DNA of 63,476 nucleotides from NCBI GenBank assembly GCA_015258785.1, contig JABZHP010000004.1, positions 1 to 63,476 on the forward strand. The letters are read 5' to 3'. Origin of the DNA: Atopobium sp. (GTDB taxonomy: Bacteria > Actinomycetota > Coriobacteriia > Coriobacteriales > Atopobiaceae). The notes under the pieces were generated by a model. That model worked only from the letters and a program-made list of their open reading frames with translations. It ran no database searches and had not been told where the DNA came from. Positions 42,401 through 51,087 of the stretch are shown in pieces. The translations under genes were made by a program, and so were the position numbers. Position 1 is the stretch's first letter. Each line of letters opens with the position of its first letter.

Positions 42401-42867
42401 AGCTTGGCCCACTTCCTTTTATTGCAGAGGATTTAGGAGCGGTTACTCCTGCGGTCCGAGCGCTGCTTTCTCAGACGGGATTTCCGGGCATGAGCGTCAT
42501 TCAATTTGCTGATGGAGACTGTAGATATTCCTTTACACCAGCTCAGGAGTCTATTGTGTACAGCGGTACCCATGATACGCAAACGCTTATGGGTTTTGTA
42601 GAAGCTCGTTTTACAGGTGGCCAGGCAACTGATGAATCACACCAGATTTTCGACCACCTTATGGAGCAAGTAGTTAGCACTTCTAATGCTGTAGTTATTT
42701 TGCCGCTTCAGGATGTTTTGGGCCTTTCTGACGATGCTCGTATGAACATTCCTGGTAAGGCTGAAGGCAATTGGTCTTGGCAGGTTAAGAAGGACGTGCT
42801 CACACCACAGGTTGTTCAAAAGCTGCAGAGGCTTGCTGAACTGCACCAGAGTAAGCTCGACGCTTAG
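39430..42867 (+). CDS. GH13 glycosidase fused to 4-alpha-glucanotransferase (MalQ-like)
   Basis: The 1145-residue protein joins two enzymes. Residues about 1-145 form a beta-sandwich, and 155-640 a GH13 domain of neopullulanase/cyclomaltodextrinase style with ILDGVFNHCG, GWRLDVADEIS (nucleophile), IIGEVWED (acid) and FGTHDKERL. Residues about 690-1140 form a GH77 amylomaltase domain with GVLAHITSLP, GDMPMFVSEDSADVW, TRLDHFIGF (nucleophile), IAEDLGAVTP and SGTHDTQTL. It should debranch or hydrolyse and rearrange maltooligosaccharides left by GlgP. The ATG at 39430 is two bases after glgA. It ends the operon. Confidence 0.9.
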   Translation: MQAFHNTSNIVCRDPKGAVELGTSATIRIFAWDDDVQSVTLRLWQEYGPESSSEAQVLSGEKRVVMQKSDFAGALPTGVPDYAQCFEAIVKPAATGLIWYRFELQASDGAVWSYGVQENRCTGVGSFAYGEPPSFQITCYKSRGSFAGVEDPSWYKGGVVYQIFPDRFARDANWHERTKQALAVPRNGVSRQLVEDWEKTPEYQRDANGRVTEWDFYGGSLAGIEEKLSYLENLGITALYLNPIYAASSNHRYDIADYLEVDPVLGTVEDFERLCAKAAEHGISIILDGVFNHCGADSKYFNKFSNYSEPGAVQQAGSAYDEWFTFHEDGTYESWWGVDALPTIVSDNPDYQEFICGENGVIRTWLRRGARGWRLDVADEISDSFIQKIRAAALAERSDAVIIGEVWEDASNKRAYGKLRQYLEGSELDGPMNYPLRKSILSFLMNETGAESTALALEELWENYPHEAFYSCLNVFGTHDKERLINVVAGAPAPDALSAQEQVMYRLSADQRGLSKARMWQTAVLQMTLPGVPSIYYGDEVGVEGFVDPTNRATMPWPGSSPRADLDYLHMYRNAIALRKTLPLLVDGSFEPFVPECGSDDVLAFWRRPLQGDGQAQLLDENSSGICVLVNKSRSDAKTVYVSVPQNMQVIDVISGQAVPVKDGKAEVFLWQLGCTVLNVQPAYRLQKPLEPGMGVLAHITSLPADENSAITPGQKLGVIGRETSEFIDFLAKSSQKYWQILPVSPTDEYGSPYAGISAFAGNINLLDQTVMERVISECDDPQSRRAAEYQEFCARNSYWLDSYAAFRAIKDLLGEEVWQDWPKQYHSWSQELLERPELAQAIELHRKQQFAFDVIWSQTLAEARAKGIQIIGDMPMFVSEDSADVWAHPELFALDDTGHTELQAGAPADAFSQDGQLWGNPTYNWQAHKDEGYRWWIERFRRSFYLYDYTRLDHFIGFTSYYAIEQGKTAAEGSFKFGPGLELFDVAYKQLGPLPFIAEDLGAVTPAVRALLSQTGFPGMSVIQFADGDCRYSFTPAQESIVYSGTHDTQTLMGFVEARFTGGQATDESHQIFDHLMEQVVSTSNAVVILPLQDVLGLSDDARMNIPGKAEGNWSWQVKKDVLTPQVVQKLQRLAELHQSKLDA

Positions 42868-42899
42868 AAGATAGCCTTCTTTCATACTTGAGTTACAAC

Positions 42900-42934
42900 A
42901 AAAGGTCCTTCTCGACTGGCGAGAAGGACCTTTT
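42900..42934. terminator. Bidirectional terminator of glg operon and two-component genes
   Basis: AAAAGGTCCTTCTCG (42900-42914) pairs with CGAGAAGGACCTTTT (42920-42934) around loop ACTGG. The A-run and T-run let it work for the glg operon (plus) and the converging histidine kinase gene (minus). It contains the word GGCGAGAA at 42918-42925. Confidence 0.85.
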
Positions 42935-42955
42935 ACGTGTGGATGTGTATTTTTG

Positions 42956-44323
42956 CTAATCCATGCGCGGCAAGACGATGGTAAAGCGTGTACCTACACC
43001 CTCACGAGAGAGTACCTCAATAGAGCCGTCATGATTATCGACAATCCATTTTGCGATAGATAAGCCAAGTCCAGAACCTTCGTTACTTTCAATTCGTGCG
43101 TTATCAGCTCTCCAGAACCTTTCAAAAATATGAGCAGCTGCTGCCTCGGACATACCCATGCCTTCATCTTCGATTGAAACTTGAACTGTTTTCTCGTCAT
43201 ACACGACGTTAAAGGAAATGGTGGTTTGAGCAGCGGAATAACGAGCGGCATTTTGTACGATGATACGGATAGACTGCTTAATCATTGCGGTGTCAGCAAG
43301 CACCTGATAGCAATCGTCTGTTGGTGTATTCTGATCAAATTTCAGCGCATAGTGGTGAGTAGGATCAATCATTTCCGACTCTTCACAGACCTCAGAAGTT
43401 ATCTGTGCAAGATTGAGCTTAGTCTTTGTGAGGGTATTTCTTCCTGCATCCCCACGCGCTAGGAAGAGGAGCTGTTCAACAAGATCATGCATGTGTTCGC
43501 TCTCGGATTTGAGTGCAGCGATAGACTCGTCAAGTACCGCTTCGTCCGTCTTACCCCAGCGATCCAGCATGTCAGTATAACCTCGGATAACAGCTATAGG
43601 CGTGCGAAGCTCGTGGCTGGCATCATTAACAAAGCGCATCTGTTGTAATTTTGCTTCTTGCATGCGTTGAAGCAGTTTATTCAAGGCAATCTCAATACTT
43701 GCCAGGTCTTGGTCACCCGTTTGAATCTTTGGAGCGTTAATATTGGCTTCTTCAATTGCCTGTTCAAGACTTCTAATTTTCTCACTTTTGACCAGGACGT
43801 CATTTGTTGTAGCTTCGGTAGAAAGAACATCACTATTTACCAGTTGATCGGCTTTAAGTGCAAGTGTATTGAGGGGCTGAAGAGCTCTTCTGACACGGCG
43901 CATATCACCGAAGAATGACAATAGATCAATGATTTCCCAGATAAGAATTGCAATATACATGGGCCAGAAGTGTGCTAAATCTACACCCAAATCAAATATT
44001 TTGGCGCCAAAAGTAGGGCCATGAACAATGTATTTTAGGCTTGAGAGTCCGTGTAAGAAAGTGAATCCAGTAAGAGAAATAGAGTGAGACTCAGTAGGGA
44101 AAAATCCTAGGTAAAAAGTACCTTGTGGAACATGCTGGTTATACGTATAAATAAAAACTAGCGCTATATTTACCAATAGAAAGAGATTAAAGCCAACGTA
44201 ATTCATCAGCTTACGCCACCAAAATCCCCAGGTAATTACTCCAGCTGTCGACGAATCAGAGGGAGTAAAGAAAGGCTTTTTATGCTCTTGTATGGTGGAA
44301 CGATTATGCTTCTCTGATGACAT
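42956..44323 (-). CDS. Membrane sensor histidine kinase
   Basis: The 455-residue protein has two membrane segments (about residues 38-58 and 118-138) framing an outside loop of about 60 residues, a linker, and a kinase core: VNDASHELRTPIAVIRGY (H-box, near residue 235), RIIVQNAARYS (N-box), IEDEGMGMS and GSGLGLSIAK. It is of the OmpR-partner type. The signal is unknown. The start at 44323 overlaps the response regulator gene by 20 bases; GGAG lies in front. Confidence 0.9.
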   Translation of the reverse strand: MSSEKHNRSTIQEHKKPFFTPSDSSTAGVITWGFWWRKLMNYVGFNLFLLVNIALVFIYTYNQHVPQGTFYLGFFPTESHSISLTGFTFLHGLSSLKYIVHGPTFGAKIFDLGVDLAHFWPMYIAILIWEIIDLLSFFGDMRRVRRALQPLNTLALKADQLVNSDVLSTEATTNDVLVKSEKIRSLEQAIEEANINAPKIQTGDQDLASIEIALNKLLQRMQEAKLQQMRFVNDASHELRTPIAVIRGYTDMLDRWGKTDEAVLDESIAALKSESEHMHDLVEQLLFLARGDAGRNTLTKTKLNLAQITSEVCEESEMIDPTHHYALKFDQNTPTDDCYQVLADTAMIKQSIRIIVQNAARYSAAQTTISFNVVYDEKTVQVSIEDEGMGMSEAAAAHIFERFWRADNARIESNEGSGLGLSIAKWIVDNHDGSIEVLSREGVGTRFTIVLPRMD

Positions 44324-45008
44324 ATCCGACTCCACGAACAGTAGTAATTAGCTTGATGTTATAGCGGTCGTCAATTTTTGCACGTAGATGGGCAATGTGT
44401 ACATCCACGTTATTAGTTTCTCCGGCAAACTCATAACCCAAGGCTTCAGAAGCAATACGCTCACGGCTCATGACAACGCCAGCGTGCCCCATAAGCATAC
44501 GCAGGACTTCAAATTCTTTAGTGGTGAGTTCAATCGTATCGTTCTTGACACAGACTTCTCTTCGATCAACATCAAGCGAGACACCCTTAATTGTAAAGGT
44601 GCTTGTAGCAGCTGTTTGAGGAATTGCCGGGGAGTTTAAACTGTCTGCTTCATGATGCTTAAGGGCCACTCGAATGCGGGCGAGAAGTTCCTCTATCGCA
44701 AAAGGTTTGGTGAGGTAGTCATCTGCACCCGCATCGAGACCAGCTACTTTATCCATAACAGAATCACGAGCAGTGAGCATGATAGTTGGCGTGTTTTTCT
44801 CGCGACGAATCCTTCTAAGAACTTCTAGACCATTAAGCTGGGGGAGAAGTACATCAAGCAAGATAAGGTCGTAGTCATTTGACAGTGCTTTTTCAGCACC
44901 GGTTCTTCCGTCAAGAGCTTTGTCTACTTCATAGCCCTCATGTTTAAGCTCGAGTTCTACAAAGCGTGCAATTTTTTCTTCATCTTCAACGATAAGAACC
45001 TTAATCAT
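44304..45008 (-). CDS. OmpR-family response regulator
   Basis: The 234-residue protein has an N-terminal receiver domain with the acidic pair VEDEEK, phospho-acceptor Asp in DLILLDVLLPQ near residue 53 and Lys in YLTKPFA near residue 103, and a C-terminal winged helix (IELTTKEFEVLRML, then NNVDVHIAHLRAKID and TVRGVGYVIRE). It pairs with the overlapping kinase gene. Regulated genes are unknown; the neighbouring DUF4342 and ABC transporter genes are possible targets but nothing in the sequence proves it. Confidence 0.93.
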   Translation of the reverse strand: MIKVLIVEDEEKIARFVELELKHEGYEVDKALDGRTGAEKALSNDYDLILLDVLLPQLNGLEVLRRIRREKNTPTIMLTARDSVMDKVAGLDAGADDYLTKPFAIEELLARIRVALKHHEADSLNSPAIPQTAATSTFTIKGVSLDVDRREVCVKNDTIELTTKEFEVLRMLMGHAGVVMSRERIASEALGYEFAGETNNVDVHIAHLRAKIDDRYNIKLITTVRGVGYVIREA

Positions 45009-45061
45009 TTTCTCGCCTAAATATCGAAGTCTTCTACTTTAGGTTTGGGATCAGTCGCAAT

Positions 45062-45604
45062 TTACTTTTTGTCGATGACGTCTTTTTTGATGGAGCCCGC
45101 TGCATCTGCAGCCTTATCCATAGCTTCGTTTACATCAACAACAATAGGATAAGCTCCCTGAATGTGATAGCGCATCTCAAAGAAAAGACCAATGATGAGC
45201 AGCCAGAATGTAGCACCCCAGAGGAATAGACCAACAATTGGAATAATCACTGGCATGGCCATAAACTGTTCGCCGCGACGAGTAACAATAAATTTTGACT
45301 CAACGCTTTTTCTAAACAGCTCTTTGCACTTCTCCCAGAGAGAAGACATATTCTCTGAGAAATCAGACTTCTTGCTTGATTCTTGGTAGGCAATTTGAGC
45401 GGCTTCCATTTCTGGAGAAACGTCTGACTGTGCAGCTGACTCAGTAGTATAGTTTGCAGTCTGCTTAGTGGACTTGCCCTGCTTCTCGAGCCAAATAATT
45501 GCATCAAGAACATTATCATCACAAGCGTCAAGTGCTGCCTTTGCGTCCTCGTAGCTTACGCCGCACTTCTCGCGAATTACCTCAACCTTTTCTAGCTTTT
45601 CCAT
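45062..45604 (-). CDS. DUF4342 protein with N-terminal UBA/TS-like domain
   Basis: Residues 1-45 match the UBA/TS-N-like fold (KLEKVEVIREKCGVSYEDAKAAL, then NVLDAIIWLEKQG). A polar linker follows, then the DUF4342 part with one membrane segment (about residues 125-145, AMPVIIPIVGLFLWGATFW) and a polar tail. The family is common in Gram-positive bacteria next to two-component genes; its role is not known. The gene lies 53 bases before the response regulator and could be cotranscribed with it. GAAAGGAAG precedes the ATG. Confidence 0.8.
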   Translation of the reverse strand: MEKLEKVEVIREKCGVSYEDAKAALDACDDNVLDAIIWLEKQGKSTKQTANYTTESAAQSDVSPEMEAAQIAYQESSKKSDFSENMSSLWEKCKELFRKSVESKFIVTRRGEQFMAMPVIIPIVGLFLWGATFWLLIIGLFFEMRYHIQGAYPIVVDVNEAMDKAADAAGSIKKDVIDKK

Positions 45605-45925
45605 GATCAGCTTCCTTTCGAGATGTTAAAGACGCCTCTCGTCTTCGTGATACATGGTCTCTTATAAAGATTAACCAATTATTGAGACTAGATTAAGCTT
45701 TCATAAGTATTTTAATGGGATTATTTTCACGTCTCAATTACATGCAGCGTGCTTACCACTTACCGATTACTTATAAAACTAGCTTGTTTTAGCTATTCAG
45801 CAGTTTAAACTAGTAAATAGTTATATATAGCTAACTTATGGCAGTTGAAGCCTTGCTTTCTCTGTCAAAGCCAGCCTGAATAACAGACACTACATTGTGA
45901 GTTTGTGGCAGGAGGCGGTGTGGGT
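45605..45925. other. Divergent promoter region of the DUF4342/two-component and ABC genes
   Basis: About 320 bases without a gene. The AT-rich middle has two AACTAG units (45778 and 45808), a TATATATA stretch at 45822-45829 that could be a -10 box for the ABC operon, and no clear -35 box. I see no terminator and no convincing operator. Confidence 0.4.
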
Positions 45926-47725
45926 ATGGCAAATCGTCAAAACCAAAGTGTTCAAGCTACTGAGCCCAATCAAAATACAAAACAGGATCCTCAGCAATCT
46001 GAAGTAAATCCTGTTGCAGTATTGCTCGAGTGGTCAGACAGAAAAAGTATGTACGCGCTCTCTGTCATCCTTGCTATTATTGGCGTTTTGGGAGGAATGG
46101 TTCCCTACGTTGCCGCAGGCAACATGGTGGTTGGTATCTTTAATGGAATTCAAGAATGGTCGTTTTACCTGTATTGGGGACTTATAGCGGGTCTTAGCTA
46201 TTTAGTAAAAATAGTTTTTCACCATCTTTCAACTATCGTTTCTCATAAGGCAACGTTTGCGACAATTGCAAACATGCGCACCCGAGTGGCAAAGAAGTTG
46301 ACAACTATCCCCATGGGATATGTGCTTGATACGCCATCCGGCTCTCTCAAACGCCTTTTGGTCGAGAAGATCGATAGTATTGAAACCACACTTGCTCATG
46401 CAGTTCCTGAATTAACTTCAAACCTTACAGCTGCTTTTGCGGTTTTTGTGTACCTCATTGTTTTAGACTGGCGACTTGCTCTTGCTGCTCTTCTCACTAT
46501 TATCGTGGGACTTGCCTGTTTATCAGGCATGATGAAAGATTATGAGTATTGGTATAAAAATACTATCGTAACCGGTAAAGAGATGAATAATGCTTCAGTT
46601 GAGTATGTGTCAGGAATTGAGGTAATTAAGGCTTTTGGACAGTCGGCAAGTTCTTACGAGAAGTTCTCAAAAGCTGTTTATGCCTCTGCCCATGCTTTTA
46701 TTGATTGGATGAAGCATTGCCAAATCTGGCAGGATGCCATGTTGTCCATTGCTCCTGCAACGTTAGTAACGGTATTGCCCCTTGGATGCTTGTTTGTGCT
46801 TCAGGGAACTCTTTCTCCTTCTACGTTTGTTATGTGTGCCGTGCTTTCTCTAGGTATTTTTCAGCCGCTCTTTGAAGCGATGAGCTTTATGGATTCTCTT
46901 GCGCAGGTAGGTTCTGTTGTCAAAGAAATTTCTGAGGTTTTGAATTACCCAGATCAGATGAGAGCCACGGCTCCCTGCCCACTTGAAGGGACTGAAATTA
47001 AGTTAAGCGATGTTCGTTTCTCGTATGGAAGTAATGAGGTAATTCACGGAATTAATCTAGATATTGAGCCAGGACAAGTTACGGCACTTGTTGGTCCAAG
47101 TGGATCAGGTAAGTCTACTGTTGCACGGCTTATCGCTGGTTTCTGGGATCCAAATGAAGGGTCTGTTTCTATTGGAGGACAAGATATTCGCTCCTGCACT
47201 CCAACTCAACTCGCAGACCTTGTAGCTTACGTTGATCAAGATAGTTACCTTTTTGATGAGACCATTATGGAAAACATCAGGATGGGCAAAAAAGATGCCA
47301 CCGATGAAGAGGTAATTGCTTGCGCAAAAGCTTCTGGATGCCACAACTTTATCCAATCGCTTCCTCATGGTTATCAAACGGTTGTAGGAGGCTCGGGAGG
47401 TCACCTTTCTGGTGGCGAGCGTCAGCGCGTAGCAATTGCTCGAGCTATGCTCAAAAATGCACCTATTATCATGCTCGACGAAGCAACGGCTTACGCGGAT
47501 CCAGAATCAGAAGCAGAGGTTGAATCTGCAGTTGCAAAGCTGGTGGCTGGTAAAACGCTGGTGGTTATCGCGCACCGCCTTTCTACTGTACAAAATGCCG
47601 ACAAAATTGTTGTTGTTAATGATGGATCCATTGAAGCTGAGGGTACGCACGAGCAGCTTATGGAGGCATGTCCGCTCTATGCAACCATGTATCGCGCTCA
47701 TATCGGCGCACTTGATGAGGCTTAA
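45926..47725 (+). CDS. ABC transporter, fused permease/ATPase, first half-transporter
   Basis: The 599-residue protein has an N-terminal polar stretch, six membrane segments (about residues 40-320) and an ATPase domain with Walker A GPSGSGKST, signature HLSGGERQRVAIARA and Walker B IIMLDEATAYADPE. All motifs are intact. With the next gene it forms a heterodimeric type IV ABC transporter; the exporter fold includes both drug/peptide exporters and YbtPQ/IrtAB-like siderophore importers, and sequence alone does not decide. AGGAGG at 45910 fits both GTG 45920 and ATG 45926; I give the ATG. Confidence 0.88.
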   Translation: MANRQNQSVQATEPNQNTKQDPQQSEVNPVAVLLEWSDRKSMYALSVILAIIGVLGGMVPYVAAGNMVVGIFNGIQEWSFYLYWGLIAGLSYLVKIVFHHLSTIVSHKATFATIANMRTRVAKKLTTIPMGYVLDTPSGSLKRLLVEKIDSIETTLAHAVPELTSNLTAAFAVFVYLIVLDWRLALAALLTIIVGLACLSGMMKDYEYWYKNTIVTGKEMNNASVEYVSGIEVIKAFGQSASSYEKFSKAVYASAHAFIDWMKHCQIWQDAMLSIAPATLVTVLPLGCLFVLQGTLSPSTFVMCAVLSLGIFQPLFEAMSFMDSLAQVGSVVKEISEVLNYPDQMRATAPCPLEGTEIKLSDVRFSYGSNEVIHGINLDIEPGQVTALVGPSGSGKSTVARLIAGFWDPNEGSVSIGGQDIRSCTPTQLADLVAYVDQDSYLFDETIMENIRMGKKDATDEEVIACAKASGCHNFIQSLPHGYQTVVGGSGGHLSGGERQRVAIARAMLKNAPIIMLDEATAYADPESEAEVESAVAKLVAGKTLVVIAHRLSTVQNADKIVVVNDGSIEAEGTHEQLMEACPLYATMYRAHIGALDEA

Positions 47726-47739
47726 GGAGGGGAGTAGCA

Positions 47740-49473
47740 ATGTTATCTGTCCTAAAAATGTATTTTCAGTTTGGAAGTTCTTATCGCCAGAAACTCTATA
47801 AGGGCCTTTTCTTTACCATTCTTGGCTGCCTCTTTGAAGGCGTACAAATAACGGCGCTTTGGATTGTTTTTACTGCTCTTACTACGGATACACTCTCAAC
47901 TCAGACGATATTTTCTGCGCTGGGAGTTATGCTTCTGAGCATTATAGGAGCGTTCATTTGCGCTCATTTTAAGAGTGAGAATTTCTGTGATGCTAATTTT
48001 AGTATGGCTGGTACCAAGCGCGCGGAAATTGGAGATACACTGCGCCGCCTTCCTATGGGTTATTTTAACGAGAATAGCCTGGGTGAAGTAACAGCTGTTA
48101 TGACCAATCAGCTAGATGTAATGCAAAGTCTGGGTGGCCTACTTTATATGATGGTTGTTGGAGGATTAGCTTTAACTGCAATTATTGTTGTGTTCTTGTT
48201 TGTGTTTTGTTGGCAACTAGGCCTTATAACTGCAGCTACGTTTGTTCTTTTCTGCATTACTATGGAGCTGCTCCAGGTCTACGTGCGCAATGTATCAGAT
48301 AAGTATGTAGCTGCTAATACCACCTTAATCAGTGCTGTTCTTGAATATGTCCGCGGAATCAGTGTAGTAAGGGCGTTTTCTCTTATTGATGATGCTGAAG
48401 GAAAATATGCCAAAGCAGTTGACGATTGTCGCGTTCAAGCGCTTAATCTTGAGCTCAAGGCGCTTCGTTTCTCAGTTTTGCAAATGGTCATCTCCAAGGC
48501 CACCAGCATTATCATGTGCCTGGTATCAGTTGGACTATGGCTATCTGGAATACTTGATACAGCTGCTTGTTTAACAGTAGTAGTTATGTCATTTATGTTG
48601 TTTAGTCGCCTGGAATCTGCTGGTCGTTTCTCAACTATTCTGCGTAATCTTGAAATTGCAATGGAACAAACAAATGCCATTCTCGCCACTCCCGCAATGG
48701 ACGAGGGAGAAGGTTTGAAGAAAGCGGATTCTTACGACATTGAACTTTCTCATGTTTCCTTTGGCTACGATGACAGGCAAATTCTTGAAGATGTCAGCCT
48801 TTCTATTCCTGCAGGCACCTCTTGTGCCATCGTGGGGCCAAGTGGATCTGGCAAAACAACTCTTGTCCGTCTTATTGAGCGTTTTTGGGATGTAAATGCA
48901 GGTCAAGTGACTCTTGGCAGACGCGATGTGCGCGACTATAAAGTTGACGCTCTGCTCCAAAACTTCTCTACTGTTTTCCAGGGAGTCTTCCTGTTTGATG
49001 ACACCATTGAGAACAACATCAAGTTTGGCAATCCAGACGCAACTCATGAGCAAGTAGTTGACGCAGCTAAGCGTGCTTGCTGTGAAGAGTTTATCCAGGC
49101 ACTACCTGACGGATATGAAACACGCTTAGGAGAAGGTGGCTCAATGCTTTCTGGCGGCGAGCGCCAGCGTCTTTCTATTGCGCGCGCTATCTTAAAAGAT
49201 GCGCCAATCGTAGTACTTGATGAGGCAACGGCTAATGTTGATCCAGAAAACGAGCTTGAACTTCAGCGTGCAATCGCAGAACTCACCAAGTCTAAGACCG
49301 TTATTATGATTGCCCATCGCCTAAAGACGGTGCGTAAAGCAAATCAGATACTTGTCCTGGATAAGGGCCGTATTGTGCAAAGAGGCACTCACGAATCACT
49401 GATGGCAGAAGGCGGCATCTACGCTGATTTTGTTAACATGCGCGAGAAAACCGTCGGCTGGAAAATTGCGTAA
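47740..49473 (+). CDS. ABC transporter, fused permease/ATPase, second half-transporter
   Basis: The 577-residue partner has six membrane segments (about 20-300) and an ATPase domain with Walker A GPSGSGKTT, a Q-loop at STVFQGVFLFDDT, signature MLSGGERQRLSIARA and Walker B IVVLDEATANVDPE. Both halves keep consensus ATP sites. It starts 14 bases after the first half with a GGAGG site. Substrate unknown. No terminator is clear on the plus strand directly after it, but the hairpin at 49514-49541 may serve. Confidence 0.88.
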   Translation: MLSVLKMYFQFGSSYRQKLYKGLFFTILGCLFEGVQITALWIVFTALTTDTLSTQTIFSALGVMLLSIIGAFICAHFKSENFCDANFSMAGTKRAEIGDTLRRLPMGYFNENSLGEVTAVMTNQLDVMQSLGGLLYMMVVGGLALTAIIVVFLFVFCWQLGLITAATFVLFCITMELLQVYVRNVSDKYVAANTTLISAVLEYVRGISVVRAFSLIDDAEGKYAKAVDDCRVQALNLELKALRFSVLQMVISKATSIIMCLVSVGLWLSGILDTAACLTVVVMSFMLFSRLESAGRFSTILRNLEIAMEQTNAILATPAMDEGEGLKKADSYDIELSHVSFGYDDRQILEDVSLSIPAGTSCAIVGPSGSGKTTLVRLIERFWDVNAGQVTLGRRDVRDYKVDALLQNFSTVFQGVFLFDDTIENNIKFGNPDATHEQVVDAAKRACCEEFIQALPDGYETRLGEGGSMLSGGERQRLSIARAILKDAPIVVLDEATANVDPENELELQRAIAELTKSKTVIMIAHRLKTVRKANQILVLDKGRIVQRGTHESLMAEGGIYADFVNMREKTVGWKIA

Positions 49474-49505
49474 CTACTGGCAAGCCACTAAGAAATATCA
49501 CACGT

Positions 49506-49541
49506 AAAAAAATATGCACCCAAGCAAGCGCTTGGGTGCAT
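49506..49541 (-). terminator. Terminator of the pyruvate kinase gene
   Basis: ATGCACCCAAGC (49514-49525) and GCTTGGGTGCAT (49530-49541) form a perfect 12-base-pair stem. On the minus strand a T-run follows (A-run at 49506-49512). Confidence 0.85.
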
Positions 49542-49565
49542 ATAACGTTAAAGCTGAAATGCGGT

Positions 49566-51008
49566 TTACTGAACCTGGCAAATCATAGCAACATTGGTTG
49601 AAGTGGTGTAGTCACCAAGACGTGGGCTGGTATGAGGATCGCCAGCAGTCAGAACAACAATATCGCCAGTCTCTACAACGCCAACCTCTTTTGCAACGTT
49701 CAGAGCGTTGTACATGGTGTTAGAAAGTGTACCCTGCTCAGAGGTCTTGAATGCATAGACGCCCCAATAGAAGCAAGTGCGACGAACTGCCTCATCGGAT
49801 GGAGACATTGCATACAGAGGACGCTTTGGACGGAAGTTAGAAACAAGGCGAGCGGTACGGCCAGAGTGTGTTGGGCAGATGATGCACTTTGCGTCAACAC
49901 GGATTGCCATATCAACTGCAGCAAAGCCAGTAGCGCCGTTGACGTTCTTAAGGCCCTCACGCTGGTGATAGACATCCTTGACTGGCAGGTACTTCTCGGT
50001 CTCTTTGCAGATGGAAGCCATAGTCTTTACTGCCTCAACAGGGTACTTACCAGCTGCGGACTCACCAGAAAGCATGACGCAGTCAGTGCCGTCGTAGATT
50101 GCGTTAGCAACGTCGGTAACCTCTGCACGGGTTGGGCGAGGGTTACGAATCATAGAATCAAGCATCTGAGTTGCGGTAATAACAGGCTTGTAGGCATCGT
50201 TGCACTTCTTGATGACAGTCTTCTGGATGTGAGGAACCTCAGCTGCAGGAACCTCAACACCAAGGTCACCACGGGCAACCATGATGCCGTTAGAAGCTGC
50301 AAGAATCTCGTCAAAGTTCTTTACGCCAAGAGCAGACTCAATCTTAGGGAAGATCTGTACGTTAGGAGTGCCCATCTCACGGCAGATGTTACGAATCTCC
50401 TCAACTGCAGCGCCATCACGGATGAAGGAAGCAGCAATTGCGTCAATACCAAGCTCGCAACCAAACATGATGTCTGCGCGGTCCTGCTCAGTAACGGAAG
50501 GAAGGCCAATGTTGACGTTAGGAACGTTTACGCCCTTCTTCTCGCCAAGCTCACCGCCGTTGATGATCTTGCAGTGCATGTCGGTGCCCTCAACGTGATC
50601 AACCTCAAGACCAATGAGGCCGTCATCAATAAGGATGATAGAGCCCTTCTTGACCTCTTTTGGAAGATTCTTGTAGTCAAGCGAGAAGCGCTGAGCGTTG
50701 CCGATGACGTCATCATCGGTGGTTACAATGACGGACTCACCAGTAGTAAGGGTGACCTTCTTGCCATCCTCGAGAAGACCGGTGCGAACTTCAGGACCCT
50801 TTGTATCAAGCATGATAGCAATAGGAATACCAAGCTCATCAGAGATAGAACGAACGCGACCAATCATAGTGCGGTGATACTCATGGCTACCGTGCGAGAA
50901 GTTAAAACGTGCGACGTTCATGCCAGCAAGAATGAGCTCACGAAGGACCTCATCACTTTCTGTAGCAGGACCCATAGTACAAACAATCTTGGTCTTTTTG
51001 CGAGCCAT
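49566..51008 (-). CDS. pyk: Pyruvate kinase
   Basis: Pyruvate kinase makes pyruvate and ATP from phosphoenolpyruvate in glycolysis. The 480-residue protein has TKIVCTMGPATES at the start, RFNFSHGSHEYH near residue 37, FPKIESALGVKNFDEI near residue 213 with the catalytic Lys, MVARGDLGVEVP near residue 235, and a C-terminal allosteric domain (about 345-480) ending SPRLGDYTTSTNVAMICQV. The start at 51008 follows AGGAGAG; a frame extended to 51038 covers that site. It lies 80 bases after the dehydrogenase gene, so pyruvate production and reduction lie side by side. Confidence 0.95.
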   Translation of the reverse strand: MARKKTKIVCTMGPATESDEVLRELILAGMNVARFNFSHGSHEYHRTMIGRVRSISDELGIPIAIMLDTKGPEVRTGLLEDGKKVTLTTGESVIVTTDDDVIGNAQRFSLDYKNLPKEVKKGSIILIDDGLIGLEVDHVEGTDMHCKIINGGELGEKKGVNVPNVNIGLPSVTEQDRADIMFGCELGIDAIAASFIRDGAAVEEIRNICREMGTPNVQIFPKIESALGVKNFDEILAASNGIMVARGDLGVEVPAAEVPHIQKTVIKKCNDAYKPVITATQMLDSMIRNPRPTRAEVTDVANAIYDGTDCVMLSGESAAGKYPVEAVKTMASICKETEKYLPVKDVYHQREGLKNVNGATGFAAVDMAIRVDAKCIICPTHSGRTARLVSNFRPKRPLYAMSPSDEAVRRTCFYWGVYAFKTSEQGTLSNTMYNALNVAKEVGVVETGDIVVLTAGDPHTSPRLGDYTTSTNVAMICQVQ

Positions 51009-51087
51009 ATCTCTCCTTTTCATAGGAATTGAAATCACATTCGGTTATCAATAGTAACCGTTTTCAGAGTGTTTGTTTCTCTGGTAC

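Noticed and set aside
49632..51032. A 466-codon open frame antisense to pyruvate kinase
   Set aside because: It mirrors a clear, complete pyk gene, has no ribosome binding site and no recognisable domain; such shadows are common where the sense codons are biased.
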